Assembly: GCA_964654015.1 (NCBI GenBank)
Contig: CAZZHQ010000069.1
Location: 1 to 12,490, forward strand
Direction: 5' to 3'
Length of the DNA: 12,490 nt
Source: JAUUZT01 sp964654015
GTDB taxonomy: Bacteria > Chloroflexota > Dehalococcoidia > GIF9 > AB-539-J10
The translations under genes and the position numbers were made by a program. How positions within the stretch are numbered: position 1 is the stretch's first letter; each line of letters begins with the position of its first letter. This document shows, piece after piece, positions 1-5,863 of the stretch. The notes beneath the pieces are model-generated. The model saw only the letters and a program-made list of their open reading frames with translations. It was not told the origin of the DNA and did no database searches.

Positions 1-114
1 CCTTATCCCTCAACTTCCTGATCCCTGCTCTTGACTTTTAAGACAGTTGCTTTCTTTATAATTTATTATTTATTCTGCTATCTGTTCCTCAACCCCTTTA
101 GGTTATTTATCACC

Positions 115-258
115 TCACTTATCGGCACCATTTCCTTGCCTTAACCAAGTAGGAAACGGCCAGAATACCGGGTTGGTGAAAAGCCATTGCCAGCCTAGAG
201 CCACCCATGCCATACCGACAACCCAGATAGCAGTGATTAAAATCGCTATTCCTTCCAC
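115..258 (-). CDS. 47-residue single-pass membrane protein, unknown function
   Basis: This is a GTG-started small gene. A strong Shine-Dalgarno (AAAAGGAGGGG, minus strand, 266-276) sits 7 nt before the start, which is the main reason to believe it. Residues 4-27 are a hydrophobic, Trp-rich helix (several W, one M, no charge). A short WPFP-containing segment follows, then a charged tail ending GNGADK. One membrane span is likely and no signal cleavage site is evident. The gene is divergent from the response regulator. A four-repeat 11-bp box (343-381) lies upstream, with TATTAT (327-332) exactly 10 bp after it in this gene's direction, so it looks like a target of the adjacent two-component system. 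I do not recognise the family. Small membrane partners of kinases or of membrane enzymes are possible, but nothing in the sequence decides. Confidence 0.65.
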   Translation of the reverse strand: MEGIAILITAIWVVGMAWVALGWQWLFTNPVFWPFPTWLRQGNGADK

Positions 259-326
259 TCTAACACCCCTCCTTTTGAGGCTAATCTTGCCTCTTTTCCA
301 GTGATAAATTATTATCCCTAGTAATG

Positions 327-332
327 ATAATA
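327..332 (-). promoter_or_regulatory. Predicted -10 for the 47-residue gene
   Basis: On the minus strand TATTAT (5 of 6 to TATAAT) starts 10 nt after the last TTTAAC repeat (348-343). There is no good -35, and the box occupies that position, which is the usual geometry of activator-dependent Pho-box-type promoters. This is inference from spacing only. Confidence 0.4.
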
Positions 333-340
333 CTAGAAGT

Positions 341-382
341 TAGTTAAATCTTGGTTGAATAAAAGTTGAAAGCTGGTTAAAA
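341..382. promoter_or_regulatory. Four-repeat 11-bp operator box, copy A
   Basis: GTTAAA (343-348), GTTGAA (354-359), GTTGAA (365-370) and GTTAAA (376-381) are spaced exactly 11 bp apart. On the minus strand they read TTYAAC x4, facing the 47-residue gene. Direct repeats at one helical turn are the known binding pattern of OmpR/PhoB-family regulators (for example PhoP and SphR boxes). The same 42-bp element recurs inverted at 2606-2647 with 38 of 42 positions identical. The last repeat also lies 18 bp before TAGTAT (400-405) on the plus strand, so it may take the place of a -35 for the response-regulator gene. Confidence 0.75.
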
Positions 383-399
383 TTTACCTCCTGGGGTGG

Positions 400-438
400 T
401 AGTATTCCTAGCGCGTAAAAGACAAGTGGATGTATAAT
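400..438 (+). promoter_or_regulatory. Candidate -10 elements for the response-regulator operon
   Basis: Two alternatives are visible. TAGTAT at 400-405 is 18 bp after the final GTTAAA of the box, which would sit in the -35 position (class II activation). TATAAT at 433-438 is a perfect -10 but has no recognisable -35 at 16-18 bp. Either could serve. Only transcript mapping would choose. Confidence 0.35.
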
Positions 439-485
439 CACACTGTGGTTTTCTTCTGAACGCAAGATTGTTAAAGGGGAGTAAC

Positions 486-1160
486 ATGCCCAAGATATTA
501 GTTATCGAAGACGAACCAGATATCGCTGATTTTGTAAAGCGTGGGCTACTTCTCAAGGGCTTTGAGGTTCAAGTGGCTCATACCGGCCATGAGGGACTGG
601 AGATTGCTCAGTCCAGCTATCCTGACCTGGTAGTCCTTGACTTAATGCTGCCGGATGCAGATGGTATTGATATCTGCCGCGAGCTGAGAGCCAGTGGTGA
701 CATCGGTATCGTAATACTCACGGCACGGAGTGTAGTTGGTGAGCGTGTGCGCGGTCTTGAAGCTGGCGCCGACGATTATATACCCAAGCCTTTTGCCTTT
801 GAAGAACTGCTGGCTCGTATTCGGGCAGTGCTACGCCGGCGTTCCCCACAAACGGAGGGCGTTATACGGATAGCTGACCTAGAGATTGACATTGATAAGC
901 GACAGGTGCGGAGAGGTAATCGGTTGATAGAGCTAACGATGCGGGAATTTGATCTCCTCAAGCTACTGGTGCAGTATGCTGGCAGACCTTTGCGGCGGGA
1001 GTTCATTGTCGAGCGAGTCTGGGGTTATGAATATGAGGGAGAGACGGATCCGGTAAAAGTGTATGTTAATTTTCTAAGGCGGAAGTTGAATGCCGAAGGA
1101 GAACCGGATCTGATACACGCAGTGCATGGCTTTGGCTATACCATCAAGGAGAAAGCATGA
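486..1160 (+). CDS. OmpR/PhoB-family response regulator
   Basis: A 224-residue DNA-binding response regulator. The receiver domain (about 3-115) has the acidic pair E8/D9, phospho-acceptor D52 (VVLDLMLPDADG), T79 in VILTARS and K101 in DDYIPKPF. The C-terminal winged helix (about 128-222) has the typical ELTMREFDLLKLL, a VWG loop segment, VYVNFLRRKL and the HGFGYTI wing. I chose the ATG at 486 because AAAGGGGAG (474-482) lies just upstream. A TTG at 468 would add six residues and place the SD inside the gene. The gene overlaps the kinase start by ATGA, so the two are probably translationally coupled. The 11-bp repeat box at 343-381 is its likely own binding site. Length is normal for the family. 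The signal sensed is unknown. Confidence 0.95.
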   Translation: MPKILVIEDEPDIADFVKRGLLLKGFEVQVAHTGHEGLEIAQSSYPDLVVLDLMLPDADGIDICRELRASGDIGIVILTARSVVGERVRGLEAGADDYIPKPFAFEELLARIRAVLRRRSPQTEGVIRIADLEIDIDKRQVRRGNRLIELTMREFDLLKLLVQYAGRPLRREFIVERVWGYEYEGETDPVKVYVNFLRRKLNAEGEPDLIHAVHGFGYTIKEKA

Positions 1161-2404
1161 GGATAAGCCTGCGGGGACGGCTTTTTCTGTGGTACGCCCT
1201 GACGATTCCAGTCCTGGTAATAGGTTTGACCTTTGCCGCCCAACAAGTCATGGTGACCAGCCTGCGAACTGCCATCGACGACCGGCTTTTGGAGCGCAAC
1301 GAGATAGTAGCCAGAGCCATCATTTCCAACCCCGGTACTGGCCGCGAACATTTTGAGCTATTAATTGAGCAGCTTATCGAACAGCAGCTTCCCTTTGTTC
1401 CCGCCGTGCTACGCATAAGTGACCCCGGTGGGAATGTTCTGGCCACTTTCGGCGACATTCCTGACCCTATGCTGCCAATCATGGACCGCCAATTACTTTT
1501 GCCAAAACTCACCGAAGGACGGTTCGAAACCATCAAAATTAAAGGGCACGAGGCACTGCGCATGTATACTATCGTAGTGCGTGATCCTACAACCCCAAAG
1601 ACCATAGCTCTGGTACAGACCGGGGATAGTCTTGCCCCACTAAACACAGCCCAGACGGAGTTGTGGCAATACTCACTGGCTGTAGCTATTGGAGGCAGCC
1701 TGGCAGCGTTACTTATTGGGCTTTTCATTCTGCGACAGGGTTTACGGCCACTGGATATGATCATTAAACAAGTGCGGGGCATAGGGAGCACAGGCTTAGG
1801 GACACAAATTCCAGCAGAACCTCGCCCTCCGGAATTGCAGCAACTGGCAGATAGTGTTAATAGCATGTTGCGGAGGCTTGACATGGCATTCAAGACGCGA
1901 GAGGTATTTTTTGCCGGTGTGTCTCATGACCTCAAGACTCCGCTTACAGTACTCCAGGGGGAAATAGAAATCATGCAGATGCAGCCGACCGTAGATGCTG
2001 AGACTAAAAGAAGCATAGAAAGGATATCCAGAGAGGTACGCAGACTGGTGCGGATGACCAACAATGTATTATTGAATGCGCAACTGGAATCGAACCCGGT
2101 CTTAGTGCCAGCGGAGGTCAACCTCAGGGAGGTGGTGGAGGATATTGAGAGAGACACCCGGACATTAGCTGAAGGTTTGAATTTGAAAACCTCGGCAGAT
2201 ATGGCTCTAGCCGTTCACGGGGACTACGATCTGCTTCGGCAAATGTTGCTCAACGTTGTCGATAATGCCATAAAGTTCACCCCGAGAGGAGGTTCCATTG
2301 AGTTGAGCCTTAGGCAAGATGATGAGTATGCTGTCCTGAGGGTTGCAGACTCCGGACAAGGTATACCAAAGGAACATCTGATCCAGGTTAGGGAACCATT
2401 TTAA
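1157..2404 (+). CDS. Sensor histidine kinase, truncated by an in-frame TAA
   Basis: Partner of the preceding regulator, with AAGGAG (1146-1151) before the start. Order of parts: TM1 about 8-29, an extracytoplasmic sensor loop of about 140 residues, TM2 about 171-193, HAMP about 194-247, dimerisation/phospho-acceptor helix with H257 (VSHDLKTPL), then a HATPase_c domain with N box (VVDNAIKFTPRG, about 367-378) and G1 box (DSGQGIP, 398-404). Translation stops at codon 416 (TAA, 2402-2404), where family members usually have Tyr or Phe (EPFY). The G2 box is therefore lost. The F box is also unusual: VREPF, where IFEPF is expected. Reading continues open in the same frame to 2569. As written the protein should bind ATP poorly and may be inactive. 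A sequencing error is the alternative. Confidence 0.9.
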   Translation: MRISLRGRLFLWYALTIPVLVIGLTFAAQQVMVTSLRTAIDDRLLERNEIVARAIISNPGTGREHFELLIEQLIEQQLPFVPAVLRISDPGGNVLATFGDIPDPMLPIMDRQLLLPKLTEGRFETIKIKGHEALRMYTIVVRDPTTPKTIALVQTGDSLAPLNTAQTELWQYSLAVAIGGSLAALLIGLFILRQGLRPLDMIIKQVRGIGSTGLGTQIPAEPRPPELQQLADSVNSMLRRLDMAFKTREVFFAGVSHDLKTPLTVLQGEIEIMQMQPTVDAETKRSIERISREVRRLVRMTNNVLLNAQLESNPVLVPAEVNLREVVEDIERDTRTLAEGLNLKTSADMALAVHGDYDLLRQMLLNVVDNAIKFTPRGGSIELSLRQDDEYAVLRVADSGQGIPKEHLIQVREPF

Positions 2405-2569
2405 AAAGCTGACTTAACACGTAGATCTGGAGGTGGAGGGGTGGGCCTTGGGTTAGCTATCGTCAAACAGATCGTCGAACTCCATGGTGGTCAACTAGAC
2501 ATACAAAGTCAGGAAGGCACTGGCACAATAGTGACAATACGCCTGCCTCTTTTGTCTCAGTACCAGTAA
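2405..2569 (+). pseudogene. Detached C-terminal part of the histidine kinase (G2 box)
   Basis: In the same frame as the kinase and after its TAA, 54 codons run to a TAA at 2567-2569. They encode KADLTRRSGGGG, then the G2 box GVGLGLAIVKQIVELHGG, and a normal HATPase end (IVTIRLPLL). One base change in the TAA (to TAT or TAC) would restore a kinase of 470 residues. No reading-frame shift is needed. GTG at 2441, with GGAGG 7 nt before it, could in principle allow re-initiation, but that G-rich run is simply Gly codons. This is the second half of a recently broken gene, or of an intact one with a base-call error. Confidence 0.85.
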
Positions 2570-2605
2570 CAGATTCTCTTCTGTCATCAAAATACATTGA
2601 CGCTC

Positions 2606-2647
2606 TTTTAACCATCTTTCAACTTTTGTTCAACCACGGTTTAACTA
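2606..2647. promoter_or_regulatory. Four-repeat 11-bp operator box, copy B
   Basis: TTTAAC (2607-2612), TTCAAC (2618-2623), TTCAAC (2629-2634) and TTTAAC (2640-2645) are spaced exactly 11 bp apart. This is the reverse complement of the box at 341-382, with only four mismatches in 42 bp and the same order of T/C variants. It faces the 171-residue gene in the same relative orientation that copy A faces the 47-residue gene. TAGCAT (2656-2661) begins 10 bp after the last repeat and could be the -10. Confidence 0.75.
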
Positions 2648-2655
2648 TTTCCTGT

Positions 2656-2661
2656 TAGCAT
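2656..2661 (+). promoter_or_regulatory. Predicted -10 for the 171-residue gene
   Basis: TAGCAT matches the first two and last two bases of TATAAT and lies exactly 10 nt after the operator box, the same spacing as at the divergent gene on the other side of the operon. No -35 is visible. Support comes only from this repeated geometry. Confidence 0.3.
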
Positions 2662-2708
2662 TAACTCAGAAGTGGCAACTACTGATGTAACTGAGGCAGG
2701 GTAATAAC

Positions 2709-3224
2709 ATGGGGACAGTTATTATAGATAAGAGAAATGCAGCGGCAAAAAAGAAGTGGCTGGGCAAGAAAAATACGATAAGTAAAACCTCGCCCGCACT
2801 GATGATCACTGAGGCTGATATCGGGCAACTGCTATCAGAGTGGAATCATGTTCCAGCCTGGATAAAACATCATGTGTCGTATAAGAAACCAATACATCGA
2901 TATGAAGGAGAGCTTACGATCGAGGGTGAGACGCTGATATTTATGGGGCATGATATAAAAGAAGATAAAGACTTCAATCTGGAGATTCCACTGGCCAGCA
3001 TTACCGATGTCAGTCTCCGATTCAGTGAGCAGCTCGAAGCTAGTATCGATCGTGCTTTGGGAATAGGGGGGCCGGTGCCATTTGTTGTCCAATACCAGCA
3101 AGGCGGGAGTAGCGAGACATTGTACTTTAACACCAGTTTCCAGAGTTGCTTTGCTCACACGGAAGGAAATAACAGGCATTGGTATGAGACAATGTGCGAA
3201 ATATTGACCAGGTACCGACGTTAA
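2709..3224 (+). CDS. Hypothetical protein with PH-like beta-barrel core
   Basis: A 171-residue soluble protein with no signal peptide or membrane span. Residues 1-30 are basic (KKKWLGKK) and probably flexible. About 63-155 has an alternating strand pattern: YEGELTIEGETLIFMG, then EIPLASITDVSLRF, then PFVVQYQQGG and ETLYFNT. This resembles the bacterial PH/GRAM-like fold, with its IPL-x-x-I-x-x-V strand and a final helix containing Trp (about 158). That is a fold guess by eye, not a family match. The SD is modest (GAGGCAGGG, 2693-2701). The operator box 63 bp upstream puts it in the likely regulon of the two-component system. PH-like small proteins in such positions may act in envelope stress or membrane sensing, but no function is shown here. 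Confidence 0.65.
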   Translation: MGTVIIDKRNAAAKKKWLGKKNTISKTSPALMITEADIGQLLSEWNHVPAWIKHHVSYKKPIHRYEGELTIEGETLIFMGHDIKEDKDFNLEIPLASITDVSLRFSEQLEASIDRALGIGGPVPFVVQYQQGGSSETLYFNTSFQSCFAHTEGNNRHWYETMCEILTRYRR

Positions 3225-3288
3225 AAGCTACTGACCAAAGAAATCAGCCTCTAGTAACGGCGTAATGATTTTGGAGGAGGGTGAATGT

Positions 3289-3516
3289 ATGGCTACAATC
3301 TCTATTGAGGAAAAGAATGCAAAGGGCGCAGTAGCACCAAGAATGCAGATGGCAAGCGTCTTGGAACAGACTGAGGAAGTGTTTAAACAGGCGTTCTGTC
3401 ACAAGTGCCGTGACCACTACATCTGCGTCAAAGACCAGGGAACCCTCAGCATATGCAGACAACTCGTGGATAACGGAGTCTGGGAGGGTCATTTCTGCAG
3501 GAACCAGAAGAGCTAG
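3289..3516 (+). CDS. Small Cys-rich hypothetical protein (75 aa)
   Basis: The start at ATG 3289 is set by an excellent SD (GGAGGAGG, 3273-3280, 8 nt spacing). An ATG at 3265 is in frame but would lie before the SD. The N-terminal half (MATISIEEKN...) looks helical or flexible. The C-terminal half holds five Cys in about 35 residues: a CHKC pair, then Cys in YICV, SICR and HFCR. A bound metal or iron-sulfur site, or a disulfide network, is possible. The spacing matches no zinc finger I know. It lies 64 bp after the PH-like gene on the same strand and may be co-transcribed with it. Function unknown. Confidence 0.65.
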   Translation: MATISIEEKNAKGAVAPRMQMASVLEQTEEVFKQAFCHKCRDHYICVKDQGTLSICRQLVDNGVWEGHFCRNQKS

Positions 3517-3571
3517 GAAGGTATTAATCTACGGTGCAATACAGAGATGAGACTTACTGGGCAGAAAAAAT

Positions 3572-3676
3572 ATGGCCTTAAGCAGTTTACCGGGGTACGC
3601 GAGTTGGAAGTTACTCGTTATATTTTACGTCGTTGTTATTGTACTTATTATAATGTTACTTGGTGATGGTGAATAA
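3572..3676 (+). CDS. Possible 34-residue single-span microprotein
   Basis: ATG at 3572 opens a short frame. A polar start (MALSSLPGYASWK) leads into an unbroken hydrophobic stretch (LLVIFYVVVIVLIIMLL, 17 residues) and a short acidic end (GDGE). That is the layout of a small membrane peptide. Against it, no SD is visible upstream, and its last 29 bp overlap the antisense end of the cas10 stub. An AT-rich non-coding stretch could give such a run by chance. Kept as a weak candidate. Confidence 0.25.
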   Translation: MALSSLPGYASWKLLVIFYVVVIVLIIMLLGDGE

Positions 3677-3869
3677 CCAGATCCTCTAACAGGCCGATGT
3701 CGGTAAGTGGGTTAAAAACACCAGCAAAGGCACTGATAAATTGCCCAGACACCTCTGGATGTGTGCCTTTAATGTCAAAAGACAGGGCTCTCCCCCTATG
3801 TAGAAACTTGCCTATATCATGCAGGAGAGCGGCGAGAATAACAGTGTGATACTCTACTCGATTCTCCAT
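3648..3869 (-). pseudogene. N-terminal stub of Cas10/Csm1 (HD nuclease domain only)
   Basis: This 73-codon frame begins like a complete Cas10 (Csm1) of type III CRISPR: a short lead, then ILAALLHDIGKFLHRG with the HD pair at H17/D18, then KGTHPEVSGQF (H37), and LLEDLVIHHH (H67-H69). These are the conserved residues of the Csm1 HD ssDNase domain. It ends four residues later. Full Cas10 proteins have several hundred more residues (Palm/GGDD cyclase, zinc, D4), and none of these can be found in any frame downstream. Within the fragment there is no internal stop or shift. The SD is poor (GAGGT, about 13 nt away). No other csm genes and no repeat array are in the window. Most likely a deletion remnant of a lost type III-A locus. 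Expression as a stand-alone HD mini-protein is possible but unsupported. Confidence 0.75.
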
Positions 3870-4179
3870 TAAGGGACACCGACCTCTTATTACATAATAC
3901 CGCGGAACATAGGAAGGCGGTTTAGGTAATCAGAAAGTATGGGCATCATAATCCTGTTTTCATGTTGTGTCAAGCAGTGGGTTTTGTTGGTTCAACAATC
4001 CGTCACATTGTATCTTTAGGGGCCTTTCCCCTTTTATACCGAAAAGTAAGATTAGCTTTTTGCTATAACACCGTTAACTTTAACTAAAAAGTGCCATCCT
4101 TTATGGGTCATACCTATGCTAAAAAACTTCTTAATAAGCTGAATGTCTATTCGAGAAAGCGAAAGTAGTAAGTGGGTAA
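3870..4179. other. 310-bp non-coding stretch between cas10 stub and nuclease
   Basis: No convincing gene is here. It contains two small hairpins: TTGTTG-GTT-CAACAA at 3984-3998, and AGGGG-CCTTT-CCCCT at 4018-4032 followed by TTTA. It also has a 21-codon basic frame (MGHTYAKKLLNKL..., 4103-4168, plus) without an SD. I looked for CRISPR repeats that might belong with the cas10 stub and found none. Confidence 0.5.
4018..4036 (+). terminator. Weak candidate Rho-independent terminator
   Basis: A 5-bp stem AGGGG/CCCCT around a CCTTT loop is followed by TTTA on the plus strand. The stem is short and the T-run brief, so termination would be weak. It would end plus-strand transcripts from the two-component region before the convergent nuclease gene. 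Confidence 0.3.
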
Positions 4180-5658
4180 CTAACAAATATTTTCTTCTAA
4201 CCATTCATAAACTGCGTAGGTGGCTAATAGATCTTCAGCGTTATATGTCTTTATCTCATTTAATATATTTTCGGCTGTTTCCGTATCAGGTGCTTCGACG
4301 TACTCATTGTATTTCACTATAGACCATGAACCACCATATTCTTCCTGACTTCTTTTGAATCCAACAAATTTTTCAATTTGTTTTAATCCATAAGATGGTA
4401 CAGGTAAAATAACCGTATCCAAAACGCAGCGATATAGGTCCCACATATTGTTCTTGACTCTTTCGCCAATATTGTCTTTGTCTCCGTACATAGCAATATA
4501 GTTATTGATCTTTGTTACTTCATGGGAACTGAAATGGATTACTGGGATATCTCCATACTTTTTAAAAATTCTATCCATTGTTTCAAGGAATTGAACCCAA
4601 CCTTCGGCGTCTCCTCGATCACCTGGTGGAGCAATAACCGTGCTTTGCTCATTCGTACCTTCTGGAAGGATAGTTATTAACCCCCACATATATACATCAA
4701 TATCAAATTCCACTTCGTCAAACACAGTGTTTTCGATGTCAAATATAACTACCGGCCTGTCACCTTTTTGATATCCAGCAGGCAAAATGATGTTTGCCTT
4801 CTTATCGAAACTCCCCTCTACCAAACATTTCGTTTGTCGAAGTATTTTGCCGCCTCTCGTTGGGCCTATTTTTTGTATCTGCGAGCCTCTCTGGAATTGA
4901 ATTCCAAATAATTTATCATCAAGTTCAATAATTTGATCCCAGTTATCCACTCCATTTTCCCATAAAGCCCCCACCATACCCTTTTCAATCCCTGATATTG
5001 TGCAAATGCTTCGATTTTCCCAAGCTTTGCCGTAACAGTAATCGCCGTATTGACAATCTTTGCATTTTGACCAGCCTTCAGGTTCAATAGGCTCATTATC
5101 TAGTGCTTCTAATTCAATTATATTTTTTGCGACTGATACAACATATGATTTATCAGGCACATCGAAAGGTGATATTATATTACCATCGCCAGTGACGATT
5201 TCTGCGATAATGGGATATCCAAGTACTTCTTCCGCAACAAATTTTGAGAGTCCCACACCCAATGCTATCTCTGGATGACTACCAATATTCGTAGCTAATT
5301 TGATCTCTTGTATCTTGTATTGATTTGTTTTTTGATCAAAAATTATCAGGTCTGGTATAGCACCAAATTGACCATCGCTACTAATCAATACTCCCTGATA
5401 TATTATAGGAGTTTTAGATTTTATTAATCTTAAGGTATCTTCAAAACCTGAAGGTAGATCTCCTTTTTCATACTCCGGCTCTTGCGTAGGGCCAATTGTT
5501 TGAACATGTGCCCTTTCTACATCTAATCCTTTTTCTTGCACCATTTCAATAAAGTCAACATCTTTCACTGCCAATTCTGGGCAGTTTGCGTTTAACCAAA
5601 CCCGCCGTTCACAGTAATTCGGTTGGTACAATTCTCTGAAATAACTCGGACTAAACAT
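4180..5658 (-). CDS. TM0106-family RecB-like nuclease (Cas4-like + DEDD exonuclease)
   Basis: A 492-residue two-domain nuclease. The N-terminal domain (about 1-215) is Cas4/RecB-like. It has C16 in NYCERRVWL, PD-(D/E)XK residues D103 (AIPDLIIFD) and E118/K120 (QEIKLA), and a C-terminal Cys set C199, C202, C208. Together with C16 these give the four ligands of a Cas4-type iron-sulfur cluster. A linker (about 220-295) leads to an RNase-H-like DEDD exonuclease: D307/E309 (VIFDIENTVF), HFSSHEVTKINNY, WDLYRCVLDTV and YNAED (Y472-D476, the Y-x3-D exoIII motif). All catalytic residues I expect are present. The family acts on DNA ends, but its cellular role is poorly known. The gene is clearly AT-richer than its neighbours. 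The SD is weak (GAAGAG). A 205-bp gap and a gene relic separate it from herA, so it is probably its own unit. Confidence 0.85.
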   Translation of the reverse strand: MFSPSYFRELYQPNYCERRVWLNANCPELAVKDVDFIEMVQEKGLDVERAHVQTIGPTQEPEYEKGDLPSGFEDTLRLIKSKTPIIYQGVLISSDGQFGAIPDLIIFDQKTNQYKIQEIKLATNIGSHPEIALGVGLSKFVAEEVLGYPIIAEIVTGDGNIISPFDVPDKSYVVSVAKNIIELEALDNEPIEPEGWSKCKDCQYGDYCYGKAWENRSICTISGIEKGMVGALWENGVDNWDQIIELDDKLFGIQFQRGSQIQKIGPTRGGKILRQTKCLVEGSFDKKANIILPAGYQKGDRPVVIFDIENTVFDEVEFDIDVYMWGLITILPEGTNEQSTVIAPPGDRGDAEGWVQFLETMDRIFKKYGDIPVIHFSSHEVTKINNYIAMYGDKDNIGERVKNNMWDLYRCVLDTVILPVPSYGLKQIEKFVGFKRSQEEYGGSWSIVKYNEYVEAPDTETAENILNEIKTYNAEDLLATYAVYEWLEENIC

Positions 5659-5693
5659 TTCTCTTCACAAACAGAAAATCTCTTTCAACAATA

Positions 5694-5828
5694 CTAACGA
5701 GTAGCTAATATTATTCTATCCGGTTTTCTATATCCCCTTTTAATTAATATATCTCTTTCTTTTAACAGACAAGCTCGATTGTGGGCAATAGCTTTATCAA
5801 ATTCGGCATTCTCCCAAGGTCGATTGAT
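5694..5828 (-). pseudogene. 44-codon C-terminal relic of an unknown gene
   Basis: Between herA and the nuclease gene the minus strand has a start-less open frame that follows a TAG (5829-5831) and ends at TAG (5694-5696). Its translation is protein-like: RPWENAEFDKAIAHNRACLL, then a KERD-rich helix and RGYRKPDRIILATR. There is no ATG, GTG or TTG that fits and no SD. It reads as the tail of a gene whose front was lost. I do not recognise the family. Chance cannot be excluded for so short a frame. Confidence 0.35.
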
Positions 5829-5863
5829 CTAAGTTATTTTGTCGCTAATGTGTCAATCTCCGC

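Noticed and set aside
31..62. A plus-strand promoter (TTGACT at 31-36, TATAAT at 57-62)
   Set aside because: The spacer is 20 bp, longer than normal, and no gene follows on that strand for over 400 bp.
1144..1893. A 249-codon open frame antisense to the kinase
   Set aside because: Composition is Ser/Arg/Met-rich and low in structure, there is no SD, and it is fully covered by clear kinase motifs on the other strand.
2395..2420. Programmed frameshift at the TTTTAAAAA run in the kinase
   Set aside because: The sequence after the stop continues in the original frame with perfect motifs, so a shift would destroy rather than restore the protein. TAA is also not a known recoded codon for Sec or Pyl.
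3870..4179. A CRISPR array to go with the cas10 stub
   Set aside because: I saw no regularly spaced direct repeats of 25-40 bp here or elsewhere in the window; only two short hairpins occur.
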